Shown here: piece by piece, positions 13,064 to 26,360 of the stretch
Numbering within the stretch: position 1 is the stretch's first letter
Layout of the letters: each line of letters opens with the position of its first letter
Origin: Loripinus fragilis
Lineage: Eukaryota; Mollusca; Bivalvia; Lucinida; Lucinidae
Length of the DNA stretch: 64,000 nucleotides
Direction: 5' to 3'
Assembly (NCBI GenBank): GCA_964019695.1
Contig: CAXHUL010000250.1
Coordinates: 1,550,001-1,614,000, forward strand
The notes under the pieces: model-generated
Told to the model about the DNA's origin: nothing
The model's input: only the letters and a program-made list of their open reading frames with translations
The model's database searches: none
Made by a program: the position numbers and the translations under genes

Positions 13064-13303
13064 ATGAGCCGGTGCGTGAGATTTCCAACAGTGTGGCATT
13101 TTGACATGTGTGGACTAGTGCGGGCCTCTGCGGCCTCCTTTTAAGCTAGAAACTCCGAATGGTGTTCAGTCAGTAGCTTAACAATCATAAAATATTCAAG
13201 GGACTATCAAGGGTTCTGGTCAGACTGCGCATATGCGCAGGCTGATCTGGGCCTTTGCTGGTCGCACATATCACATTGTTGGAAATCTCATGCGCTGGCT
13301 CAT
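13064..13303. mobile_element. 240-bp inverted-repeat element (MITE), 'CAGCCTGCGCAT' family
   Basis: Starts 'atgagccggtgcgtgagatt' with 'tccaacagtgtgg' and ends with the inverse 'cacattgttggaaatctcat' plus 'gcgctggctcat': inverted ends of about 33 bp. The internal 'gactgcgcatatgcgcaggc' with 'tgatctgggcctttgct' marks the family. Relatives: 39239-46204 (split) and 51446-51692. Confidence 0.8.
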
Positions 13304-13986
13304 ATTTTAACGCTTAGGATGACAATGGAAGGGATTGATAGCTTCGGGACATGGGTGAATACACATGCCGAAATTAAGGCATCTTGCCCCACTAGATAGC
13401 TGTTAATGAATATTTGAATGATTGATTTGTCATGCTGGTGGATGTTAAAATGCCAACAATTGTTGGTATTTTAAAGTTTATGAGCATGACAAGTTTCATG
13501 AATGTTTTAAGATTGATATTGTCGTATGTACGATAAACAACATGAGTCGATCGAAAAATCTTTTACAAACCCTTTACAAACATTCAAATTATGTAACTTC
13601 ATAAAAGTATTGTCTTTGTCATGCTGATGGATGTTAAAATGCCAACAATTGTTGGCATTTTAACATTTATGAGCATTACGAGTTTCATGCTAATGTATGT
13701 TGAGCATGAAAAATGTTTCTAACTAAAAATTAACTTTTACAAGTAACCAAATTAAGTTGCGTCATAAAAAGCACCAAATGCTTTACTTTATAAGTGCGCT
13801 ACGCCAAATAAGATTTTTGTTACGTCAAGGTAGTACGTAATAACGTTAACAAACAGCTTGAAAATTCATTGATGATACCGGTTGCTGAAAAAATTGATTA
13901 AAATACTGAAAGTGTTCCAGCGTGTCTTTTTTTTAATTTTTAATTATTTCTGACCCATATTATGGACTGAATTGTTTGGTTCTTTG

Positions 13987-14104
<118 letters not shown>

Positions 14105-14325
14105 AAAATAAAAGTTGATTACACGTTTTTTATTTTGATATAAAACTATGGTAAAATATGTCAACACGTTTCGCTGAGCTCTTCAGGACTACTGCATAGA
14201 AACGAATACAATCAAGACATATAGATCTTTAAGATGTATACTTATAATTGTTATACCCACTTTTTTGTTTAGATCAAGGGGTTTATTAATTTTGCATCAA
14301 TGCGATCCTTCCAACTGCCACATTT

Positions 14326-15880
14326 TAGCTCACCTGAGCCAAAGGCTCATGGGTGAGCTAATAGTATACCAGTCACTCCGGCTTCCGCCCTTCGTCCATA
14401 GTCTGTCGTCCGTCAGTCCACAATTGCAAACATCTTCTCCTCTGAAACCACTGGGCCAATTAAATTCAAATCTCATATGGAGACTCCTTAGGAAACGGCA
14501 ACGAAAGTTTGTTCAAATAGTTTCTGGTCACATGACCAAGATGGCCACCATGCCCATATATGGTAAAAACCCTTTAAAAATCTTATTCTCCAGAACCAGA
14601 AGGCCGATGACCTTGGGACTTGGTATGTAGCATTGGGGTAGTGGTGCTTACCAAGTTTCTTCAAATGATGATCCTAGGTTGACCTTTACCTACTTAACGG
14701 CAAGGTCAAATTTGCTTCCTAATGCATTTAAATGGGAAAATTTCTGAAAAGTTGATTTATTGGAAAACTGTGGAAGCCTTAGTAATATTCTATCTTGATA
14801 TGTTTAACCTAATGAGACAATGGCTAGATATAAGTTCCAAAGGTCAAGGTTGACCCTTGACCTTTCAGCTTAGGTCGCTCATATTTGAGTCCCATTAATA
14901 TATTAAAACATAATTTTCTCACAAACCATCGGTCCAATTGAAATCAAATTTTATGTGAAGACTCCTTATGGTAAGTTAGGCAAAATTTATGCAAAAAACT
15001 TTGGTCACATGTCCAAGATGACAGCCACGTCCATATATGGTAAAAACCCATTAAAAAGCTTCTTCTCCAGAACCAGAAGGTCGATGACCTGGGGACTTGT
15101 ATGTAGCATTTGGGTAGTGGGGCCTACCAAGTTGGTTCAAATGATGATCCTAGGTTGACCTTGACCTACTTAACGTAAAAGTCAAATTTGCTTCCTAATG
15201 CATTTAAATGTGAAATTTATGAAAAGTTGATTTTATTTAATACTGTTGATGCCAAAGTCATAATTGTCACTTGATATGTTAAACCTAATGAGACAATGGC
15301 TATAAATAAGTTTCAAAGGACAAGGCCACCACACCCATATATGGTAAAAACCCTTTAAATATCTTATTCTATGGAACAAAGGCCAATATCCTTGGGACTT
15401 GGTATGTAGCATTGGGGATGTGGTCTCTAGCAGGTTTTCACAAATGATGGATCTAGCTTGACCTTGACCTACTTTATGGCAAGGTCAAATTTGATTCTTA
15501 TGCATTTATATGGGGAAAATCTTGACATGTTAATTTTTCTATAACTGTTTAAGCAGAAATCATAATACTTTCGAGAAATGTTTAACTTTATGAGACAATG
15601 GTTTTATATAAGTACCAAATGTTAAGCTGACCTGTGACCTTTTATCTAATGCCACTCATTTGGACTGCCACATACCTATCTAAACATTGGTTACTCAGAA
15701 ATCACTGAGCTGTTTGATATGAGTATTCATTAGATTGTTTTAGGTCACTTGACCAAAATGGCTGCAACCCCCATATATGGTAAAACAAAATATGTTTTAT
15801 TATAAGCCGTAAAACCTTGACCTATTTTAACATTATTAAAGAGATCAGGTAAGCGCCTCAGGACCTTCAGGTCCTCTAGT
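14326..15880 (+). mobile_element. 'TAGCTCACCTGAGC' family element, diverged subfamily
   Basis: Starts 'tagctcacctgagccaaagg' and ends 'caggtaagcgcctcaggacc' with 'ttcaggtcctctag'. The internal units are longer (about 400 bp) and contain 'atatatggtaaaaaccc', 'tctccagaaccagaagg' and 'ctaggttgaccttgacctac'. No coding capacity. Confidence 0.65.
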
Positions 15881-16060
15881 ATGTAATTGTATATTCCTAA
15901 TTTCAAACTTTGCACACCTTACATTGGTCCCATGATCACGTAGAAACAGTAGAATATACTGTCTGAGTGACATTTTGTGTGACCTTGACATTTATTTTGC
16001 TATTTTGATTTCTGTCAGTCATAAGGACAGTTGATACAATAAGTATGAGAAAGACCATTT

Positions 16061-17141
16061 TGCTCACCTGAGCCACTGGTCCAATTTGAAATTAATTTCA
16101 CAGAATTGTTCCTCAAGATGCCTTCTACCAAAATTGCACCAAAGGTTCTGGTCCATTGAAGTAAGGGGCCGGCAGAGCTGTTTAAATGACATCTCCTTAA
16201 CCACAGTCCAAATTCACAATGAATTCACAGAATTGTTCCTCATGATGACCCTACCAAAATTGCACAAATGGTTCCCCTTCATTGATCAAAGAGGCTGCCA
16301 GAACTCTAGATAAGAAATGTGTTTAAACGACATCTCTTGAAATGCTGGTCCAAATTCAAAATAATTAAACAAAAACATTTCTCCTGATGCAATCTATCAA
16401 AATTTCACAAAAGGTTCCACTCCAGTGATCAAAGATGCTGCTAGAGCTCTAGTTGAGAAATATCTTTAAACAAAATCTACTAGTCCAAATTAAGAAGATC
16501 ATTAGAATCTTGTAAGGGAGACAAATCTTGCAAATGTGGCTGTCTTGTTTGTACAGAGTTTTTCTCTTGATTCTGGGAAGATTGATTGCTACAATAAGGA
16601 TTGGATTGTCCATTACACGTTTTAAGGGGTCACAGGTAGACTTTCATAATAAATGTCACGTGAAGTTCATTCTCTGAAAATTGCATTTATCAAAGCAAAC
16701 AGTTCACACCCTGATGAAATGCAGCAAAGTACCGAACTACCCTATCAGGGGTTTCCAGTATACAAATGGTTTATTCCGGATTATCAGATGAGTTCAATCA
16801 TTATCAGATGAGTTCAGTTAAGTTATGCTCCAGGGGCCAAAAACATAAAAAATCTTCATGTCTGAAAGCCTTGATATTATGTTTGTATCATCATCTTGTG
16901 AACCTCTACCAAGTTTGTTCAAATTATACCTCTGGCGGCCAAAATGGCCTTGCAGCAGATGTGCTGAGGTTCTACATCCTGCTAATTTTGTCAACATAAC
17001 CCATGTTAACTTTTTTTTTTAACTCAAAATGCTCATCTACCAAAATTCATAGCTGGACTTTGAGAGGTGCTATGCTTTCCTATTCCTTTATAAACATTCA
17101 TTCTCAGGTGATGGACCCAGGTCCCAAGGGCACTCTTGTAT
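16061..17141 (+). repeat. Diverged 'GCTCACCTGAGC' family copy
   Basis: Begins 'tgctcacctgagccactggt' and ends 'tctcaggtgatggacccagg' with 'gggcactcttgt'. The internal units (16080-16480) share 'cacagaattgttcctcatga' and 'ccaaaattgcacaaatggtt'. A middle part looks unrelated, so insertions are likely. Confidence 0.5.
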
Positions 17142-17981
17142 TTTAAAGGGTTACATGTATGTCAATATTTCTAAATTATGAGGTATCACTTAGCCTGATT
17201 ATATTTTTTATGTTAATCTTAACTACCAAACAGTGCAGACTATGATTAAATGCTTCCAAATGGGGCATTCACCTAGGCCCTCCCAGTTGGAAAACATACA
17301 TGTTTATCATTATCTAGAATGAATAGGGTTAATTTTCCCTTTGAAAGGTAAGATTTATTGTCAATTGACCTCCTTTGTCTCTCCTGTGTTCTGAACTTCT
17401 GAGAGCTTATAACAATATTGATTAAGCGCATTTCATGCCCTGAACAAATATACATCCCTGTTAATAATATGGCTACATTTTTATCAACCGAAGGATGAAT
17501 GGGAATCCACATCAATAAGGGGCTAGCTACTCACCTGATAGTCCATAAATTATACACAAGTTCAGAATTTCAGTGCATATCAAATTGCAAACAGATTCAG
17601 GTGTGGATCCAGAAAGGTTGCCAGTGGGTAAGGATCCAGGTCCAAAGCATTTTTGGCCATCAACTTCTTGTAAATAGGGGAGGGAAGACGGGCTATGTAG
17701 TACCAAAGAAAATGAACCCAGTAAACAAGTAAATAAATTAATTGCCTGCCAGCGAAATGTATTTGGCCCATTTAAGTGTTATCTGGGCATTGACAAATGC
17801 TGGAAGGGTTACAGTTATCATCTGTAGGGAGGAAGGGTCCCTACCAGTATTTCTAAGGAAAATACTGGTATGGCACCCCAACCCCTGCTCAGCATCAATG
17901 CATGGGATTGTAGCTGTATAACATGTAGGTCTTTCCTTTGAGTTCATTTCGGTACTCAATCAACATGTGTTTCTTTTGCAG
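17142..17981. other. Intronic sequence before gene A exon 3
   Basis: No element ends recognised. The last 40 bases are a usable pyrimidine tract and acceptor ('tgtttcttttgcag'). Confidence 0.4.
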
Positions 17982-18222
17982 ATTATATCATCAGAAAATC
18001 CTGCCCCGGGGTTCATCAGATTTGGAGGGGAGGGATCAAGAGTGCAGGTCCCAATCAAATGGACACAGATGATGACAGGCAAAACAAAAGGGGCAGAAGC
18101 TTCCTGCGCCCTTAAGAGATACATTGATGGGTTTTTTAACCCCTGGGATTTGCAGGGGTTAAACACAACGATAATTGCCAATCTGACTGGAGAGAAGAAG
18201 GAGGTGTTTGATGCTCTGGAAT
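17982..18222 (+). CDS. Gene A, 241-bp exon encoding the start of the C-terminal globular region
   Basis: Acceptor 'tttcttttgcag' precedes ATT ATA TCA in phase 0; donor 'GGAAT|GTAAGA' ends it in phase 1, matching the exon at 20105. It encodes about 80 residues with a folded-domain look: RFGGEGSRVQVPIKW, then ASCALKRYIDGFFNPWDLQ, then LTGEKKEVFDALE. The order (helix ending in a hydrophobic 'FF..wdL', a short loop, a Gly-containing linker, and a helix continuing in the next exon) recalls BEN DNA-binding domains, but I cannot score it and treat the match as weak. The region is not repeated elsewhere in the window. Confidence 0.7.
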
Positions 18223-18547
18223 GTAAGAAAAAAAATACTCTGTTAGACTTGAATTGATCATTAATTTGTTTGATTATATATCTGTCTTGAAGCATATGTG
18301 AAATCTGAGTTAAGGCTCATATTAATAACCTACCGTGCCCAGGGATATTGCGGGTCGAAAATGATGATGGGCCCCAGCTATCAGGGCCAATGGCCCATTT
18401 CCCATTTAAATATATGCAAATTTTGCAATTTTAATGTGCCATTTGAAATTTTATGGGTCTTTAGAAAATTTCATGGGCAGTAGAATCCTTAATATGCACC
18501 TCTGAGCAAAACTTTTACTAATGATATATTTTCAAAGCTTTTATACC

Positions 18548-18759
18548 GGTCCCAATAGCCTAGTGGTTAAGGCATCTGCTTTGGGATGGGTAGGTTGAAG
18601 CTTGGAATCCCAGTGTCTATCACAGTTTGATTTGTTCTGAAATGAATGGTTGGTGAGCCACAAGCTAGTTAGACAAATGATTACCAATTCCTAGCCTTCC
18701 TGATGCCTGACAAAAGGATGGGATTTGGGAAGTGGTCTATAATAAATAAACACTTTACT
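18548..18759 (+). mobile_element. tRNA-derived SINE
   Basis: The head has an A-box-like 'tagcctagtggttaaggc' and a degenerate B box 'aggttgaagcttggaatccc' with about normal spacing. A non-tRNA body of about 130 bp and an 'ataaataaacacttt' tail follow. It lies in the last gene A intron, same strand. The tRNA source is not identifiable from the decayed head. Confidence 0.7.
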
Positions 18760-20104
18760 TTTATATGAGGTCCAGCCAAAAATAAAGTCCATTTTGGCTT
18801 AACTTCTATAGTTTAATCACAAAATAGTACCTGCTCATCCCAACATTATCCCTGCCTGGCATATAGGATATTATCCGTTTTCACTGTTTATTAGTAGGAT
18901 TAGTTTAGACAAAAAATGACAAGATTTTACCTTTAGGTCCGAGTAATTTCCAGCTGATCGTGTATATGTACACACAGAGATTATTCTTTTTGATAGCCTT
19001 CAGGTTATTGGGCCTCCAGCCCACTTTGCAGGGCTTGTTGTTTTGTAATTCTATAACAGGTTAATATCAAGAAGTTAAAAAAATAATTATAGTCGAGATT
19101 AGAAATTACCTATCATTTTGTATAAAAATCCATTAATTTATGGGGGATGTCACCATATATAGGCCAGATATATTCTGAGGTTTCACAAAAAGGGGATCCA
19201 GGCTATATGAAAGAATTTACTATGTAAAAGGGGGGGGTGTAATTTAAACGTTGTAACAGCCATGTGACGGCCTGTATATCTGTACTTAAATTTATACAGG
19301 TAAGTGTCAAAAGCATCACATATTTTAAAATCGTGATTGCTTTGTACATGTCAGTTTTATTTTCTAAGCACTGCCATTCAGTTGAAAATACCTATTCAAT
19401 CAGCGTTGACACAGATCCAACTGATTCAATACGATCAGTTTAATACGGGTAAATACTGTTTGCTATGTTTGAAAGGACATTTTCTACTAAAACAGCGTGA
19501 TGCGTCTATAATGACAACTTTTACAGTGGTAAACGACCTAAACATTATCAACTACATATGTAATTTTATAGTCAACCATTCATTTTCTGTAATTAGTTAA
19601 TTTGACCTGTTTACATACATTCTTTCAATGGTAACAGGGATAATCCTGGACCAAAATGATGACGGAGCCCTTAAAATGGGCCAATGGTCCATATCCTAAT
19701 CAAATAAATGCAAATTACTGGGTTCATTTTCTTTGGTACTACATTGCCTGACTGTTCAAACCTGCATGCATATGGTCCCATTTCTCTCCGGTTTTAAAAT
19801 TTCTAAAATGTAAAGTTAAAAATATTCTTTTTTTCTTTATATTTTGACTGCAAGTTCACTGATTGCATTGAAAACAGTGTGGCTCGTGATTAGCTGCCTT
19901 TTCACAAGGTAGCTGATCTTGATCTGTGCTGTTTACAAATTTAGAGTTGATATTCTACTTCCGAAAGTATAAAATGTTTAATTAAGCACAGAAAGGTAAA
20001 AGCTAGTCCGCTCTTCACACAAGGACAAGTACTTTATAACCATTTACTTGTCCAGGGACAAGTAGAAAATTTTATTGTTTAACACCTGTTATTTTTTATT
20101 TCAG
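18760..20104. other. Intronic sequence before gene A last exon
   Basis: No clear element. Contains loose matches to the 'aatgggccaatggcccat' motif also near 18380. Ends in 'cctgttattttttatttcag', the acceptor for the final exon. Confidence 0.4.
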
Positions 20105-20262
20105 TATTTGCCAGCAAGGAATTCAATTTGAACAGCACTAAATTCCACAAGATCATTAATTCGAAGGCCGGCTCGGCAAAAAGGGCAATGGCGAATGCGT
20201 ACCCAGAGCAGGCCATAGAGAAAAAGAAGAAGACCTATGAAAGAAAGAAAAAAAACACATAA
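20105..20262 (+). CDS. Gene A, last coding exon with lysine-rich tail
   Basis: Acceptor 'attttttatttcag' precedes TA TTT GCC; the two leading bases complete the phase-1 codon from 18222, giving a smooth helix 'DALELFASKEFNLNSTKF'. It encodes 51 residues after the split codon and ends at TAA 20260-20262. The sequence HKIINSKAGSAKRA then EKKKKTYERKKKN gives a strongly basic C-terminus, resembling a nuclear localisation signal or nucleic-acid-binding tail. Together with the exon at 17982 this makes one compact domain of about 110 residues. I see no clear polyadenylation signal close by; a mobile element starts 108 bp downstream. Confidence 0.7.
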
Positions 20263-20369
20263 CTTAAGTGAACAACTGTGTTTCCATGGTTTAAGTGACC
20301 CCCAAAGAAATGAATTTTGATAAAGACGGCGTAATTGAAATAATTTTTTCACTTAAATATGGTGTTTTA

Positions 20370-21311
20370 CGAGGGTCAGTCAAAAATAACTGAGCCCTAC
20401 CTCATAACATTTGAATCGAGTAAAATGGACATATATTTAGATTATATTTCATTGTAGTTATATGTCATCTATTTAATCACCTAATTTATTTCTGTTGCTA
20501 CGCTTTTTGTAATGGTTGCTAGGCAACAGAATATGATCTGTCAAAGGGGTGCGTTCACGCTGTGATACATCTAAATCTAAGCGTTGCTATGGAAACAGTA
20601 ATGTTAAAGCAAAGCTTTATTCATTGTGATCTGATATCTTTAACATGTACCTATTCAGTGTCACAGAACAGAAACCAACTAACCCCAGATTATAGATGCT
20701 GTGGTGGTTTGATTTCAGAATTCAATCATATTTTAACATGCCTGAAGTCCTATGATTTACCCCACCCACATTCGTATTTACACAATTTCAATAGAAAACA
20801 TTAAATATTAGCCTATTAATGCTTTAACAATACTGCATACCCAAACCAACCTTCAGGTATATTAAGCAACTTGATTTAAATGCACAATTTTGTTTCCATG
20901 GCAACACAATTCACGTGTATTTGAAAATTTGTGCAATTTTGGCATTTTTTGTTGCTAGGCAAAGCATACAATCAATTTTCACCTAAATATTAACGAACTA
21001 AGTGTAATGAAAAGACAATACGAGATACTTTATTCAAATAAATGTCAAATATGTATTTCACAAAAACTATCAAGCACACAACCTTTTTAAAGACATACTG
21101 TATATTCCTGGTGGCTGAGATCGTGAACGCATCAATCTGACTGACGATCTTCAGTTGCCTAGCAACCATTATCGAAGCTTCATTAAGGTATTTATTTAGT
21201 GTCAAAACATCTATGAAAAGTTATACTTATAGAACATAATCACATTTGTTGTCTACAGTACCAAACTATTATGTCATGAGGTAGGGCTAAGTTATTTTTG
21301 ACCGACCCTTG
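20370..21311. mobile_element. Mariner-type non-autonomous inverted-repeat transposon (942 bp)
   Basis: Left end CGAGGGTCAGTCAAAAATAA with 'ctgagccctacctcat'; the right end is its inverse, 'atgaggtagggctaagttat' with 'ttttgaccgacccttg'. Both ends are flanked by TA (20368-20369 and 21312-21313), the duplication typical of Tc1/mariner elements. Similarity between arms extends inward, for example 'gttgctaggcaac' against 'gttgcctagcaac' and 'gcgttcacgctgtgatacat' against 'gagatcgtgaacgc'. No frame resembles a mariner transposase. Confidence 0.88.
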
Positions 21312-22429
21312 TATATAGGCTGGGATTAGATGGAATTTTGCTGTGTTTCTGATGCTCCTGTTTGAATTAGTCCCCAAGTGAACCTAATGATATAAATGAA
21401 CTGTGATTTGTACAGGTCAGTGGTGCTAATTTGTGCATTAAGCTATTAATCGCCGCTTATACTAACTAAATTCTCTGTACATCTAAAGCCGGCGCAAAAG
21501 TGATTCAAGTTACAGCATTGGCGCAACATTATTATGCTGGGTAATTTTAGGTCTTGTTGCCCTCTGCTGAATTTTCTTTAGAGATAAATTGTTTTCAAAA
21601 CATATCCTTCAAAAGTATGAGTAGATCGTCAAACAGCATGGATCCAGATAATGCCTGACATTTTAGCCTTATCTGGGTTCAGGCTGTTGACAAAGTTAAG
21701 CAGGCAAATATTTTATGTAGTTGAATCAAAATATGGCGTCTTTTTGCATTCCAGGAGAATTCAACAACACTCAACTATTCCCTCATTTTATAATCGTTAA
21801 GTTTAACCCCTCTATGTAATCTGCTGATAACTTTAGCAAACAGTTTTGACCCAGATCAGGCCTGACAAAACGTTGAACCTGATCTGGATCAAAACTATTT
21901 GATACTCTGATGATAATCCTTAAAAGATTTTTTTTTTTGGAAAAAAAATAATTTTGAAAAACAAACAGCAGTCGACAAAACCTGATAAACATGATAAATT
22001 ACTCATTAGGCAAAGAGTCAATGAATTCACAGAAAAGCAACAAATTGTAGAGAAGTAGTTAAATGAAGGAAGGTGTTATTTTCAGGCAAAAAGCCTATCA
22101 TTTGTCTGCTCCTCATTTGGCAAATTAAACGACCCTATAGACCTTTTACAAGTGCATGTGTGTGTGCGCCAAAATGAGGTTGAGTGTATGAGAGAGAGAG
22201 ATACAGAAAAAGCTTATGTGGTATAGATTTTAGCTGAATCCTCGGATATAGATATTCCTGTAGGTTAGTAAATATCGTAATGGCAAATGCAAATATACCA
22301 TGTGTTTCTATTGAGGTACAAATGGGTATATTCACAGGGGAAAACAACAACGGTAAATGTCCTTAAATTTCGAACACTCTAAAATTACAAACACCTAAAA
22401 TTGTTGCCGAAAATATTTTTAGCTCACCA
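21312..22429. other. Intergenic sequence with two short palindromes
   Basis: Imperfect palindromes at about 21640-21700 ('catggatccagataatgcc' / 'cttatctgggttcaggctg') and 21836-21900 ('gttttgacccagatcaggcc' / 'aacctgatctggatcaaaac'). They match the short palindromic family seen at 26168 and 63727. A short (GA)n is at 22192. Confidence 0.6.
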
Positions 22430-24701
22430 GACCCGAAGACTCAGGGTGAGCTTATAGTATGGGACTGGAGCCAGCGTCCGTCCACACTTTCAAACATGAA
22501 TATCTCTGAGACCAGCTGGCTGATCGTAATCAAATTTAGTCTAGAGTATCATTGGGGTGGGGGATTGGCTGCAAAATGTTTTCGGCCAGATCGGATCAGA
22601 ACTCTGGTTTCCATGGCAACAGATAGTTCCCATAGGGTTATAATGGGGAAAACCTTGTGACCACTCAAGCTCTTTCGTTTTTGATTGGATCTTCTTTATT
22701 CTTGCAGGTAACGAGAACAACCATAACATCTTGGATGGGTTCAAAATTGGGCAAGATCCGACCAGGGACTTATGAGTTAGCTGCCTTTGAGCAGCTGGAA
22801 AAATCCCGATAGACTTATAATGGGAGAAATATTGGGACCACTCTAGTGCAGTCATTTTTAGATAGATCTTCTTCATTATTGCAGGTAACAAGCCCTACCA
22901 TAAAAGCTTGGATGAGTTTGAATTTTGGCAAGATTCTATAATTGGCTTAGGAGTTAGCTGCCCTTGAGCATCTGAAAAATCAATAAATAGTGTTGTGACC
23001 ACTCTAGCGCCTTCATTTTTGATTGGATCTTCTTCATTCTTTCAGGTAACAAGGACAACCTCAAACTCTCGGATCGGTTCCAAATTCGGCCAGATCACAC
23101 CTTGGATTGTGCAGTTAGCTGCCCTTGAGAGTCTGGAAAGATCCCCATAGACTTATAATGGGAGATCTGTTGTGACCACTCTAGTGCTTTCAAGTTTGAA
23201 TTGATCTTCTTCATTCTTGCAGATAAGAAGGACAACTATAAAAGCTTGAATGAGTTTGAATTCCGTTAAGGTCCCATCACCTATTTAGGAGTTAGCTGCC
23301 CTTGAGCATCTTAAAAATTGATGGATATTGTTGTGACCACTCTAGCGCCTTCATTTTTGATTGGATCTTCTTCATTCTTGCAGGTAACAAGGACAACCAT
23401 AAAATCTCAGATGGGTTGAAATTCCGCCAGATTAGACCTTGGATTGTTGAATTAGCTGCCCTTGAGCGTCTGGAAAAATCCCCATAGACTTATAATGGGA
23501 GATCTGTTGTGACCACTCTAGTGCTTTCAAGTTTGAATTGATCTTCTTCATTCTTGCAGATAAGAAGGACAACTATAAAAGCTTGAATGAGTTTGAATTT
23601 TGTCAAGGTCCCATCACCTATTATGGAGTTAGCTGCCCTTGAGCAGCTTAAAAATTGAAGGATATTGTTGTGACCACCCTAGCGCCTTCATTTTTGATTG
23701 AATCTTCTTCATTCTTGCAGGTAAAAAGGTCAACTATAAAAGCTTGGATGGGTTCTAAATTCGGCCAGATCAGACCTTGGACTTTTGGGTTTGCTGCCCT
23801 TGAGCGTCTTAAAAAATCCCCATAGACTTATAATGGCAGAAATGTTGTGACCACTCTAGTGCTTTCAAATTTTAATAGATCATATTCATTCTTGCAGATA
23901 AGAAGGACAACTATAAAAGCTCCGATGAGTTTGAATTTCAGCAAGATCCCATCATCTATTAAGGAGGTAGCTGCCCTTGAGCATCTTAAAAATTGAAGGT
24001 TAATGTAGCATTGTTGTGACCACTCTAGTGCCTTCATTTTTGATTGGATCTTCTTCATACTTGCAGATTACAAGGACAACCATAAAAGCTTGGATGAGTT
24101 TGAAGTGTAAAACCAACCTCAGACTGTGGAGTTAAGTTCCCTTGAGCATCATAAAAAATCTGCATAGACTTACATTGAGAGATCTGTTGTGAGCACCTTC
24201 ATTTTTGAATGGATCTTCCTCATTCTTGTAGGTAATAAGGACACCCATAAAATTTTGAATGAGTTTGATTTTCTGCCACACCCAATCTTCAGCTACAGAG
24301 TTAAATTCCCTTGAGCGTGCAAAATATAGCTGTATAATGTTGTGACCACTCTAGTGCCTTCATTTTTCATTTGATTTTCTTCATCCTTCTAGGTTACCAG
24401 GACATACATAAAAGTATGGACGAGTCTGAATTTCGGTTAGATCCCATCACTGACTACGGAGTTAGCTGCCCTTAAGCATCTGAAAACTATACATTCATCA
24501 GGTTTTCTCTGCAATTTTTATTCAGATCTTTTTCAGCCTTGCAGATAACTAGACCTGGCATAATATCTTATGTTTTTGAATTAGTTTCTGCTCACTGTTT
24601 CAAGTTCAGAGTTACCTGCCTTTGAGCATCGTAAATTATGGTGTCTCCAAACATTATGCTGGCTCCATGGTGAGCGATCGTTGCCCATTGGGCTACTTGT
24701 T
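22430..24701 (+). mobile_element. 'TAGCTCACC' element with about ten internal units
   Basis: Starts 'tagctcaccagacccgaaga' and ends 'tggtgagcgatcgttgccca' plus 'ttgggctacttg'. The interior repeats, every 170-250 bp, the phrases 'gaccactctagtgccttc', 'attggatcttcttcattctt', 'gcaggtaacaaggacaacca' and 'gagttagctgcccttgagca'. Each unit contains 'ttcttgcag|gtaa', an accidental splice-like string. No coding content. Confidence 0.7.
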
Positions 24702-26167
24702 TAAAACATCCTAAAAAATCGAATACTGCCCATTTTTTTAAAAAAGAGGATTTATAAAATTATGAACACAAGCTATTTTAGGTGGAAAATCAATATCGGC
24801 TTATCTGTTTGTCCCATCCGTGTTCGGTAATTTTTTTTCTACCGTAGATATGCGCGTCTGGGTGGTTTTGTCAGTGGGCAACGTTTGGAAAGTTCCATTC
24901 TACTATGATGGGAAATCTGGCATGTGACAATTCTTTTTGGCAATGCCGAGCATGCGACATAGTTTTGTCTGAACATGAGTCTGCTTATTGAGCGATACAG
25001 ACAGGCAAAGCAAGAGGCCACAAAAAGCACAGATTTTCGCACATGTAGGTAACAAAGGTCATGCGTGCATTGGTAATCGGCTGTCTATCAACAGTACAAG
25101 GTAAATGCACCTGCTGCGTATCATCCATGAAAATTCTATATACCAATCTGTGAAATCAGATGTGTCATGCATCGGACAACGATTAGGAGTTACAATTATC
25201 GAGAGAAAACGCTCAACTAAGCTGAATAACTATGGTCAAACACTGCCTAGTCAGATCTTCTTATCCGTCAAATTAAACATTTGAAAGTGATTGTAGATGT
25301 TAAGGGCAATTTCGGGTATTGTACTCGGGCACCATTCCTGCGGTGGGAAACGGGGAAAGTTGTCTGGGTTCCGTAGTCTTTCGACCATTTCGAAATTCGT
25401 TCCTTTAGGGCGAGTGAAAATTGCTTTCAGAAAATAAAGAATTTGTGGTCTGTGCGGTAGAAATAGGAAAAAGTCATATATGTTAAGGCATTTGATTTAT
25501 TTTATCTGAAAACGACGTAATTAATTTGTTAAAAGCAGTTAAACGAATGTATAAACTATGGTTGTCCATAGCAACGCTTACCGCCAAAATGAGGCAGACA
25601 GTGTATCACACTCAATAATCAATATCAGCAGTGTATTTTCTATTGGAAAAAATTAAAACTGGGAAACCCCAGTCATGAGCTTGTTTTCCAAGGAGAGTAG
25701 GGGCTCTACAGGGGCCAATGACAGCATCTTTGGGCCAAAACTAGGTGGTTGAAAAAAAATGTTTATATTACTTCAACGGTTTCTATTACCCTCTCTACAG
25801 TATCAAATGAATGGTAAAAACTAACTACATATATTTGGTCAGACTTTTGGTTTAAAAATATTCTGTGGCAATTTGATGTAGGATGAGCAGAATCGTGTAA
25901 GGATGAGTAAAAATTTTATGCCACTCATCCTATGGGATAAGTGGACTTTGGAAAAAAATTTCCAGCCCTGAATCATAAAGAACTTGTCCACTTGTTTCTT
26001 TATCAGATGTTTCACCTCCCTCTTTTTATAAATCCCATATTTTAAATAGAGTGATTAATAAACTCTATACACCTCTTGAGCAGGACTTTGGTTAACCCTT
26101 AATGCACCAATCGCAACAATAGTCGTCTGCTTTTCTCGTCTTGTGAAATGTTTAAGAAGCCTATATG
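24702..26167. other. Intergenic sequence, no gene recognised
   Basis: 24840-25480 is less AT-rich and lacks recognised repeats, so it could hold a promoter or first exon, but no coding frame with splice support was found. Near 25880-25940 there is a 'gatgagtaaaaattttat' / 'actcatcctatgggataagt' hairpin related to those at 36480-36810. Confidence 0.35.
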
Positions 26168-26235
26168 TCAAACAGTGTGGACCCAGATCAGACTGCTCCT
26201 ATAGGAGCAGTCTGTTCTGGGTCCACGCTGTTTGC
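26168..26235. repeat. Short palindrome, 'GTGGACCCAGATCAG' family
   Basis: 'gtggacccagatcagactgc' is followed, after the central 'tcctataggag', by its inverse 'gcagtctgttctgggtccac', flanked by 'aaacagt' and 'gctgttt'. Near-perfect hairpin of about 30-bp arms. Confidence 0.85.
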
Positions 26236-26360
26236 TTCTATATTTAATTCGTCAGTAATGTTAGGCAATTATTTGCAGCAGACGACTTCAGCAGAGGACA
26301 TTTTCAGATGCATTTTTTTCTTGGGGCTTTAAGGGTTAAGAGTGTGTAACAAAATTTAAC

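Noticed and set aside
25060..25102. ATG followed by a short open stretch and 'CAAG|GTAAAT', possible first exon of gene B
   Set aside because: Only 13 codons, no transcript evidence, and no way to connect its phase to exon 1.
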